A stretch of DNA of 64,000 bases. Origin: Loripinus fragilis (Eukaryota > Mollusca > Bivalvia > Lucinida > Lucinidae). The translations under genes and the position numbers were made by a program. Positions 56,060-64,000 of the stretch are shown here, piece by piece (within the stretch, counting starts at the first letter, position 1; each line of letters starts with the position of its first letter). The notes below the pieces were generated by a model. It was given only the letters and a program-made list of their open reading frames with translations. It ran no database searches and was not told the DNA's origin. Location of the stretch: the NCBI GenBank assembly GCA_964019695.1, contig OZ026514.1:10292751-10356750 (forward strand), written 5' to 3'.

Positions 56060-56632
56060 TTAACCCGCTGTTTTCAGCCAAAGAGTGAGGGTAGTGTCCG
56101 TTCTGTGGCGTTGGTTCTGTTGTCGTTGCTGTCTCCATTGTGTTCAATTGGTGTTTTCTGGTGCTGTGTCAACCTTTGTATTGCACTCGTCTTATTTATG
56201 TGATGAGTTGATTGTTGATGTGGTCTTGCTGTAGTTGGTGCATTTGTTTGTGTTCTGGTGTTGTGATATAACAGCAGAAGAATCTAAGTTCATGATTTGA
56301 CCAGTAAAGTTAATCTAAGCCCCCTTACCACCACCACCCCCAACCCCGGTGTATAAGACTGCTGTCTGTTCTAAGGTGATGGTTCAATTGTTGTTGATCA
56401 ATTGTTGGATGTTTATTGTCGCTCCAATTGTTTGTGTGTGTTTTGTCCTTGATTAGTTGTGCACATTAAGTGTCCTTCTCTAGTTTTGCTATCATCTCGC
56501 TGGGGATGTTTTAATTTGATAATCTTCTTGGTATCATGCGGCTGTTAGTGTTCTGAGTCTCTTCCTCACGGTGCCATGGGTTGGTATGCAGTGTGTGCTT
56601 GTGGCATTTCCTGGTCATGCTTACTTTTAGAT
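56060..56632 (+). mobile_element. Two RT-family tail fragments in tandem
   Basis: The first (56060-56300) has GTGTCCGTTCTGTGGCG, GGTTCTGTTGTCGTTGCTG and ends with AACAGCAGAAGAATCTAAG. The second (56320-56632) has AGACTGCTGTCTGTTCTAAG, TTGCTATCATCTCGCTGGG, TCTTCCTCACGGTGCCATGG and GTGGCATTTCCTGGTCATGC. The CAGCAGAATCTA word ends the first and precedes the second, so the order is that of partial tandem copies. Confidence 0.6.
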
Positions 56633-56692
56633 CTGGTACCTATCACATTAGCGAGAAGCGCCAAGGCTAAAACGAGCCTCATTCGGAACTGC

Positions 56693-56752
56693 CTTGGCCA
56701 ATTCCGTAGAATCAGACCTTAGATGTACATCGAGTGTCTACTTTGACGTAAA
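56693..56752 (-). repeat. Inverted partner of 46627-46693
   Basis: GAACTGCCTTGGCCAATTCC, GTAGAATCAGACCTTAGATG and TACATCGAGTGTCTACTTTG. Confidence 0.8.
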
Positions 56753-57077
56753 ATGTATACTGACGGGTAAAAGAAACGCGACATGCAAACTATTTTGCAT
56801 GCAGCTTTTTATTTGCCCTTCAGTTTACATTTTCAGAAGAAAATAAAATTAGTGACAGCATTTACAATATTCATGTACGATATTAGCCAATATGCTTGAT
56901 AAACAACAATCGATAAATTCAAATAACCCCGATGCTTTACTCAATGTTCTGGTCATGATAAGCTCGTGCAGCTCATGTATGTGAACCACATAAATTCTAT
57001 TGTAGCGTTTCTTTTGCCCGTCAGTATATTTAACATGTTGATGAAACTCTTTGGGCAATCAGAATAATCGATTTTAT

Positions 57078-57105
57078 TGGGGTGACCTAACGTGGGGTCA
57101 CCCCA
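57078..57105. repeat. Hairpin TGGGGTGACC / GGTCACCCCA
   Basis: Ten-base arms around TAACGTGG, in AT-rich flanks. Confidence 0.85.
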
Positions 57106-57363
57106 TTAAAATTTATTATTCTGCCGCCGAACTTTGCCTTCCGGCTAGCAAAACTCTGCATTTTCATACATAATGCTACGCCTTAAATTCATCCTAGGCT
57201 AGATTCTAGATTGGGTCGAGATTTTCCGAATGAGACGAGCCTATGCACCTGCACAATCTCACCAGATTCTGTACTGCTCTATTTCCCAAAGTGTGGAAGT
57301 AGATGAAGCTTCAGATCTAACATCAGACATATAGTCTTACCAGATTGCTGTGCATATAGGTTT

Positions 57364-57583
57364 AACCCTTCGGTAAACAGGTACTTTGGCAAACAGTGAA
57401 GACCCACATGATTATGAGGTATTTCATCAGGCTCTGTACTGTTTGCTAGGATAAAAACACTCTTCAGGGACAGAAATACATTTTCTAGAAATTTTGACCG
57501 GCTAGCCCATAAAATACAAAATGGACAATTCCATACCTATTGTATCAATATGCATGGGATAATCAATCAGAATGAAAAGGGGT
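57364..57583. mobile_element. AACCCTTTTCATTCT-family MITE
   Basis: AACCCTT at 57364 (end shortened) and AGAATGAAAAGGGGTA at the right. Hairpin GCAAACAGTGAAGACCCACA / CATCAGGCTCTGTACTG at 57388-57452. ACAAAATGGACAATTCCATA and GACAGAAATACATTTTC are shared with 45837-46231. Confidence 0.8.
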
Positions 57584-57954
57584 ATAGAGTGATTTCATTA
57601 CGGGATAAGAACACAAAATCTCATTAACCGGCCTGTATGTTGTTGTGAGTGCCCACAGCATGTGTGGATACGCAAAAAAGAAAATTAGTCCCTCTTATCT
57701 GGGACTGCGATTTAGGTTCATTATAGCTGAACTCCCCAATATACTTCACACAAGGTACTAAGAACATTATATGTTGCCTCATTACACTTGCAATGGCGGT
57801 GGCCCGCCTTAAAAAGACTCTCCCGAAAATGAATTTATTATGGTTTTATGTATAAAGAGACAACTTTATAGTAAAGTATACGTATGGTCAAAAATAACGT
57901 TTACAAAAATAGTATTTGTTATGTTGATATGTATATTAGATATCAACCCTTTTC

Positions 57955-58090
57955 ATTCTGGATACAAGTGAACAGGTGCTTTGGTAAACAGTGAAGACCC
58001 AGATGAAATGCCGCATACGGTGACATTTCATCAGGGTCTGCATTGGTCACTAAGATAAAAACAATATTTAGGGGAAAATGAATACATCAT
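57955..58090. mobile_element. AACCCTTTTCATTCT-family MITE, left half
   Basis: AACCCTTTTCATTCTGGATA, then AAACAGTGAAGACCCAGATG and ATTTCATCAGGGTCTGC (hairpin 57984-58046), ending in AATATTTAGGGGAAAATG. The right half is missing. Confidence 0.8.
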
Positions 58091-58094
58091 CATT

Positions 58095-59210
58095 AAAAAA
58101 AATCAACATGTAACCCCTTAAAACCCAAATAACTTACCCTTAAAAGATGCCGCTGTATTTTTTTTGTAGCATGTTGTAATATGTTATATTTTGATACATT
58201 TTTTCACTCATTGCTGAAAAGCTTTATTCATTTTCCAAGAATCATTTACTTAGCTGAAGGGAAAACAGAAAATTATACAGATAATGTAGACAAGTTTTCT
58301 TGCCACTCATTTCTTATTTGATTGTTAAGGACAGATGCGTGTTAAAAGTATATACATTATAGAGCTGTACTGCACGAGCATAAATAATACAAACGTGCCA
58401 ATCAGAACAACGTATACAAGCTGTAATTTTTTGATATCTCAATTTCTGTCCAAACCTATATTGGCTATGTGACAATCATATCAATTGAATTTTCCATGAT
58501 AGAGAAACCATACTGACTGGGAGTTCGGTTGAATGTTCTTTCAAAACATTTGTTAAATTTATCAGTAAACTCATGAATATATTCAAATGTTTCACCGTAA
58601 AAGTAAAAGATGTTTAATTGATTAATATTGATTATAGGACAGGTCTTTAATGAGACATGCCATTCGGTTTGCCTCTTGTATCAATTGTGTTTCTTTAAAC
58701 ACAACATCTATTTCTAAAAAAAAAACCATCTCGTTAGGTCATTTTTTTAAAAAATTAGTTGACATTCTAACGTACGGATCTTAGTTTAAGAAACCATCGG
58801 CATCTGAAATTTTGGTACGCGTCGTACTGTCGAGCAACGAAGGCTGGGCAAGTCTAAGCATACCACATATCCCATTATTATCATTTAAGGTACAACCTTG
58901 GGATCACTTTAAATATGTGATCTTTTTGTGATGTTCCTCGCTCGTTTCTGCTTTCAGTTTCATTTGAACATCTTTTAAAGGAGCATAGTGACGCAGTGAT
59001 GCTTCAACTGTGTGTTTCTTTATTTGACAGCGGTGAACATAAGGTGTGGAAATTAGAAATAAATGACTCCGCTGAAGACATCAATAATTTATTTCATGTG
59101 AATTTCAATAATGCGATGATCGTTACTCCTCAGTGAATGCAGACTTAGTTAAAATTCCTCATGGGTTACATAAATGAGACAGATCACTGGATTTTAGTAC
59201 TAATCGCAGA
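58095..59210. other. No gene recognised
   Basis: AT-rich. A lone half-arm GTCGAGCAACGAAGGCTGGG at 58828 recalls the hairpin at 3828 but lacks its partner. Confidence 0.45.
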
Positions 59211-59211
59211 T

Positions 59212-59277
59212 GACAGTAGTGAAAACTCTCACGAGCCTGCGCAATTGCGCAGGCTCGTCAGAGTCTTCACTGCTCGT
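59212..59277. repeat. Hairpin with a perfect 28-bp loopless palindrome
   Basis: ACGAGCCTGCGCAA followed by its exact inverse occupies 59231-59258. The flanks CAGTAGTGAAAACTCT and AGAGTCTTCACTGCT extend the stem to about 30 bp per arm. Confidence 0.92.
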
Positions 59278-59744
59278 AAACAGAAAGAAGGGGCATAGAT
59301 GAGGGTTCAGACCAAAAATTAGGCTGTATGTTTAAAGTGTGACTTAACACATAATTATGCGATAAGTACAGAAATACCATGAGCTCGCCTAAATGCACTG
59401 ACACTTTTTTCAAAAAGGCTAATAACGATAGCAAATAGGTAGCAAATGGGTTGAATTGAATAACGTTGGTGTTTTAAAATGGCCCTGATCAGGCAAGTTG
59501 ACAGTAATTAGAATGTGCTGTACTTATGCACTCTGGTCAGGGTATATGATCCCCATCAATATTAAATTCAAGGTGTTTTACTGATACTAGTCATAGACTC
59601 AACCATAACGCTGATATATTGAAGATTACCAAGTTCTGTAAAGAAGAATGACTCTGTCCCATTGCTGTATAACACGTAGATTTACTAGCTTACCCTAAAT
59701 ACACTAAGCAGAAAAGTGCAAACATGAAAAAACATATGTTGATG

Positions 59745-60865
59745 AGCCCCCCAGGGGGGGTGGGTCTGTGCTCCCTTGAACCCTGAAAATAATGCATTGA
59801 TCTTCCCTTCTCCCTGCAAATAATGTCCTCATCTCCCTAAAAGTATTTGCCTTTGCTCCCCAAATCCCTAAAAATAGTTCAGCTCCTCCCCAAATCCCCA
59901 AAAATATAAGCCAATTCTCCCTAAAATGTATTTATCTTTCCGTAGAATTAAATTCACATACTTAACAACTATGAAGCTATTTTGTCTTATACATGTAAAG
60001 ACAGTTTTTTACCATGGAATACATGACATATAAAAGCCATGGAATACATGACATATAATTAATTTAGATGAAATGCATTATATGAGGCCATCCTTAATTA
60101 AATTATTGTTGCTGTACCTGGTAGAGTAGGATTGGAGGTTTAGAGACATACCATTCGTTTTTCTTTTTTGGGAACAGGGGCTGGTTTTTACCAACAGCTT
60201 TAACTAGATTTTTCTAGACACTTTAATGAAAGCATTTAACTATAAAAAGTATTTTTACAATTGCTTATTAGCGGCTATTTGCTTGTTTAACTTCAGTTAC
60301 ACCAAGGAAGTATATATCTGATAAGCATTTTTTCAAAAATTCCTTTAAACAGGCTAATTACCTAAAAAGATAATAATATAGTAGGTGTGCAGGTGGCCCC
60401 GTAACATTGTGTAGTCACACTGTTGCTAGGGGGGTTCGGGGGCATGAAAAATGGTGTGATCTGGTGCAATCTGGGGCGCTCCCAAAGTATGTTATTACCA
60501 ACCTTAAAATCAACAATTTTAAGGGAAAAATCAACAAGAAAAATTAATTGTCATATTTCTCTCTCAGATCAATCTTCATAAGCATGTTAGTATGAAAATA
60601 AATACATTTAGAATTTACCAGGGGGTCTGGGGGACTAGCCCCCCCCCCCCCCCCCCCACAGCAGAAGAAAATTTCTAAAAAATCAAACAAAATGAAGGCT
60701 TTTCCTAATTTTTTTTTTTTTTTTTTTTTTTGCTTTTTGGCAAGGCTCCCTATATCCCCAAAATTATGAGCTTGCTCACTAGCTCCCCTAAAATAATTAC
60801 CAGTGCTTCCCAGCTCCCTGAAAATAAATAGCCATTCTCCCCAGATTCCCAAAACCCCTGGGGGC
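59745..60865. mobile_element. Element with CTCCCTAAAAATA tandem arrays at both ends
   Basis: At 59770-59935 and again at 60745-60850 the sequence repeats CTCCC(C/T)-AAATCCC-AAAATA words with a step of about 30 bp, in the same orientation. CCCCCCAGGGGGGG begins the left part and CCCCTGGGGGCCCC ends the right. GATGA stands on both outer sides (59741-59745 and 60871-60875) and may be a target duplication. The middle holds CCAGGGGGTCTGGGGGACTA with a run of 19 C (60639-60657) and a run of 23 T (60709-60731). The Gly/Trp-rich frames on the minus strand only translate the arrays. Confidence 0.55.
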
Positions 60866-60875
60866 CCCTTTGATG

Positions 60876-61400
60876 ATGAAGGTTTTTATTTCGCGTGCAT
60901 GTGGGTGTAAAGAAATGTTTTGGGTCTCATTTGTATAATGGTAGGCCTAAACACATTCACTGGGCTGTGTTAAAGGAGTAAAAAACTTGAATGGACACAA
61001 AAGTCGAATAGACATTTGAAGTTTTAAAGGCAACATATCCAAGATTTCATGGGCATGGGTGCCACTTTTTGAGTGTTTAATTAGATTCCGCAACTTAAAA
61101 CTAGCAAATAAAATACTAAATGATGCACTTTTCAGTCATAATTAATATCATTATTTTGATTTATCTAAAGCATAATCTAGGCCAGCGAAACATCGATATG
61201 TCTCTCCAAACGTTGAAATTAGGCGTCTTTATCTTCATCACAAAAATACAAATGCATGCCTTTCCTCCAACCAAATTAACATCAAAATGTAGGTTCTTGA
61301 ATTGGATAATTTTTGAGACACATTAAAATATAGTGCTTTTCTCTTTGTTTTTTTCTATATTAGAAGCTATATCTTGCGCCTATAATCTATAGCTGGTGTT
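60876..61400. other. No feature recognised
   Basis: No supported gene. Confidence 0.45.
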
Positions 61401-61404
61401 GTTA

Positions 61405-62615
61405 GTTCACTGATTTCTGTGGACCCCACTTTGGTCTAATATCTGATCGTCTTAATGATGCAGCACTTCTTACAAGGTGTTATACTCAACATGCTCTTCC
61501 GTCTTATATAGACTCTGTAATTAATCTTATTAGACATTTTATCAAAATTATATTTGTCAACAAAGGGATTGTAGACATTAACTTACCCAGTATATTTAAA
61601 GATAATTCTGTAATTTGATCTATTCTTGCTTGTTTTGAAAATAAGGAATCACCTATGATTTGTTATAAGTGCAATAAATATATTCGTAGTACTGTATTAA
61701 ATATGTGTACAAGGTTAGCTTTTAAAAAACTTAGAACCATCGCATGGCGTTTTACAGTTATTAAAGAAGAACGTTTATAGTGTTTTATTATTGCATTTGC
61801 TAAAGCCACTCTTTTCAGTGCTTCATGGGCTTCAAGCTCTGAGTATTTTTTTGTTTTAGTTAACGATTTGTACATAGGCGATCCATTGGAAGCAAATAAA
61901 AGACAGGAAAAATGCATATTCCAGTAAGACTCTGTTCATAAACACACTGAATAATTGTAGAGTTAACCCCCTCCCCAGCAGTATGTATTAGGTCATTCAA
62001 CCGTATTCCTCAATACACATAATGCCTAGGGGGCATAATGAAACTGACCCATCTACATCTAGATATTTCGTCTAATTTAGTCTAAAATATCCGAAGGGCC
62101 CATGTTTGATCGGGATTCTCGCTCAGTGGTAAGGTCTCTAATAGGCCTTTTCGCTTTTAGAAGCAATCCAGTATCCAAAGTATATCAACATCGCTCACGC
62201 AATGATGGAATTTTGGAAGTAACTTGGTCGACGGGGAGTCTGAGAAAGAACTGTAAAAGACGCTACTGTTGGGGAGATAGCACCTGATCCATTTCCGCAA
62301 CTTGCTAAACGAACAGGCCCGAATCGAACACGCGCCCAATGGAAGTTTACTAACGAATATCACCAGCGCTGACGCGCAGGTGAATAACAAATTAATAACT
62401 GAACTTGATATCAAAACTACTATTCCTGACCCTTGAGATTGTGTAGGACTCTAAATATTGCTATCAACCCGCTGGTCATATAATCACTGGGGGTTTAAAA
62501 TCATAAGTGATTCAAGAATTTGTTCTATTATATGTAAAGGGCCTAAACACAGGCTTCCTTCGCCAATAGACTTCAATAAATGTCGTGAAGAAATTGTTGG
62601 CGCCTTTATTTTGTT
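61405..62615 (+). pseudogene. N-terminal region of the RT family, split by an insert
   Basis: Plus strand 61430-61703 reads SDRLNDAALLTRCYTQHALP, SYIDSVINLIRHFIKIIFVN, KGIVDINLPSIFKDNSVI, a TGA stop at 61616-61618, then ENKESPMICYKCNKYIRSTV. The frame resumes at about 62388 with NKLITELDIKTTIPDP and, across a frameshift, CYQPAGHIITGGLKIISDS, RICSIICKGPKHRLPSPIDF and NKCREEIVGAF. I recall these words as the region upstream of the RT domain in the same Penelope-like family as 26640-28385 and 43366-44174. The roughly 680 bp between (61706-62385) are an unrecognised insert. It is 3'-truncated near 62615. Confidence 0.65.
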
Positions 62616-62619
62616 ATTA

Positions 62620-63160
62620 ATTATTTTATTTCAGAAACAACATTATATAACATATATAGGCATAATACATTTTACTATACACAAGTTTTAAGTAGTCATA
62701 CTGTACAATAAGGATAATATGATACCACAAAATGCGTAAAACATGAGAAAATGCCTTTTAGTATCTATGCCTATACTCAATCAGAATCCCTAATACTGAC
62801 GAAACTTCAGTACTCAGCGTATCAGCTGGGGTGGATATCCAGACTCTGGCATCGGTTCTACATAGGCATTGTTTGCAATGGTACAGAAAAAACATTTATC
62901 ACGTTTTGTTAAGCATGATGTATGACTAGTTGACATTCATATATTATCATCCCTTAATATGTTTTACAAGGTGGCTTCAGAAACAATTTATGAGAAGAAG
63001 GAGGGGGTGGGTAAAAAAAGGAGAGGGAATAAAGGGCATTAGAAAGAACCAAGTGCGTGGCGTCTAGATAATTTGAAGTTTTGAAAGATAATATTTGAAG
63101 AATATTAACAAATTATGAAGTAGAGGTTTGCCACTTGCTTGGGTAACAATATATTAATAC
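62620..63160. other. No feature recognised
   Basis: No supported gene. A G/A-rich patch lies at about 62995-63035. Confidence 0.45.

Positions 63161-63163
<3 letters not shown>

Positions 63164-63217
<54 letters not shown>
63164..63217. repeat. AG microsatellite, 27 units
   Basis: Uninterrupted AGAGAG over 54 bp. On the minus strand it is a CT run starting about 35 nt after the LINE stop codon. Confidence 0.95.
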
Positions 63218-63220
<3 letters not shown>

Positions 63221-63251
63221 TCGCCTTTCTGTTTATTTTTTTAATAGTCTA

Positions 63252-64000
63252 TTAATCTATTAATGTTTTTAGGTTCCCCCATTTTCTGTCGAATTGGGCA
63301 ATTCTATCAGTTGTAAAATAAATGTATTTTTCTACCTTAATTCTTTGACTTAAGTACAACTTAAAATGTTCTAGTGTTGGTTGAGTTCCTTGGTATTTGT
63401 TTTTGAATATAAAATATTTGCCGAGCAGTATAATGAAATTGTTGACCTTGGTTTCTATACAATTTGTTCTTTCCGTGATACCGAATGTAACATACTTTAA
63501 ACTGAAATTGATTGTTATGTTATGTCTCAATAAGAACATGGCCAGGTTTGTCCAAAAATGCTGTACATGGTTACATTCCCAAAAAAGATGATTTATAGTT
63601 TCTATTTCCATTGAACAAAATTCGCATAAAGCTGTCTCTTTAATTTTACATTTTAATAGATATTTATTGGTGGGAATAATTCGCATTAAGCATTTGTACT
63701 GGAAATTCTGGAGTCGAACGTCTTTTGTTGCTTGCAAGCGACTGGTATATATGTTATTCCAGTTTAGGTTTTCGTCACTGAATTGTTCTATCCACTTTTG
63801 TTCCGATTTTCTTTCTGGTGGTAATTTCTTTTTCATAAGTAATTTATAGGTGTACTGGTTGGTTTGTTTTGATTTTGTTATTTGATCAAGAATAGATGGC
63901 CTTTTGGGTATATTAACATTTTCATTTTTAATATTGGTTGCTGGCGCCTTACAAGAATTTTGTAATCGCTGGTGCAAACGAGAGCATGCTAAATCTAATG
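63252..64000 (-). CDS. C-terminal end of a LINE ORF2 (reverse transcriptase, zf-RVT region)
   Basis: An open frame runs on the minus strand from the window edge (64000) to a stop at 63252, with no start inside, so it is a partial gene. It begins LDLACSRLHQRLQNSCKAP. Near the middle, NFQYKCLMRIIPTNKYLLKC is followed by the zinc-finger-like ALCEFCSMEIETINHLFWEC, then NHVQHFWTNL. Cys-x2-Cys ... His-x4-Cys followed by FW is the zf-RVT signature found after the RT domain in many non-LTR elements, best matching L1/Tx1-like clades by eye. The frame is intact over 249 codons, so this copy may be young. The RT and endonuclease domains would lie beyond the window. Confidence 0.85.
   Translation of the reverse strand, partial: LDLACSRLHQRLQNSCKAPATNIKNENVNIPKRPSILDQITKSKQTNQYTYKLLMKKKLPPERKSEQKWIEQFSDENLNWNNIYTSRLQATKDVRLQNFQYKCLMRIIPTNKYLLKCKIKETALCEFCSMEIETINHLFWECNHVQHFWTNLAMFLLRHNITINFSLKYVTFGITERTNCIETKVNNFIILLGKYFIFKNKYQGTQPTLEHFKLYLSQRIKVEKYIYFTTDRIAQFDRKWGNLKTLID

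Noticed and set aside
2934..59277. Hairpins read as intrinsic terminators or CRISPR repeats
   Set aside because: The sequence is eukaryotic, the hairpins lack U tracts, and spacing is irregular; they lie within TIR elements.
59704..60852. Gly/Trp-rich minus frames with GIWG repeats
   Set aside because: Pure translation of the CTCCCTAAAAATA arrays; no start, domain or splice support.
63397..63849. Plus-strand frames opposite the LINE
   Set aside because: Antisense shadows of the intact LINE frame.

Overview
This window looks like gene-poor, transposon-rich DNA of a metazoan, most likely a bivalve mollusc. That assignment is recalled rather than searched. It rests on short foldback repeats with TGAGCCGCGAC-type ends and AACAGTGAAGACCC-type hairpins, tRNA-headed SINEs, and a Penelope-like reverse transcriptase family whose fragments fill much of the window. 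The base composition is AT-rich. I found no convincing multi-exon host gene, no rRNA gene, no functional tRNA and no CRISPR array. Most open frames are short and are accidents of repeats.

Layout. 1-1800: a pyrimidine-rich minisatellite, units about 90 bp, with a 418-bp higher-order period. 1.8-12 kb: unique-looking AT-rich DNA with scattered foldback elements, a possible first exon (6908-7025, minus) and a SINE with a clean 13-bp target duplication. 12-17.8 kb: a 318-bp retroposed insert, a TA-flanked MITE, a 400-bp module with a 65-codon frame, tandem palindromes, and a CRE/palindrome-rich stretch. 19.2-23.6 kb: two tandem-repeat fields, the first split by a 1-kb TIR element. 24-28.6 kb: the second, inverted copy of the 400-bp module, then a reverse transcriptase fragment with a dead mariner inside it. 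30-35 kb: a hAT-type MITE, foldbacks and a second RT-family fragment. 35.7-38.9 kb: a 3.2-kb TIR element with NRF-1-like palindromes and a decayed gene. 39.8-45 kb: several MITEs and the best-preserved RT-family 3' half (42.8-44.2 kb, minus), followed by an opposite-strand 3' end carrying a hAT MITE. 45.8-58 kb: more MITEs, a 1.2-kb tandem duplication, another SINE and further RT-family tails. 59.7-60.9 kb: a tandem-repeat-bearing element. 61.4-62.6 kb: the N-terminal part of the RT family. 63.25-64.0 kb (minus): the 3' end of a LINE, open past the window edge.

The genes do not act together as a system. What stands out is the mobile DNA. Elements with unrelated terminal inverted repeats carry a related central hairpin whose two arms stay complementary although their sequence differs from copy to copy. 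Several insertions are nested with exact target-site duplications, so their order can be read: mariner into RT element, hAT MITE into RT-element tail, SINE into foldback, TIR element into tandem array.
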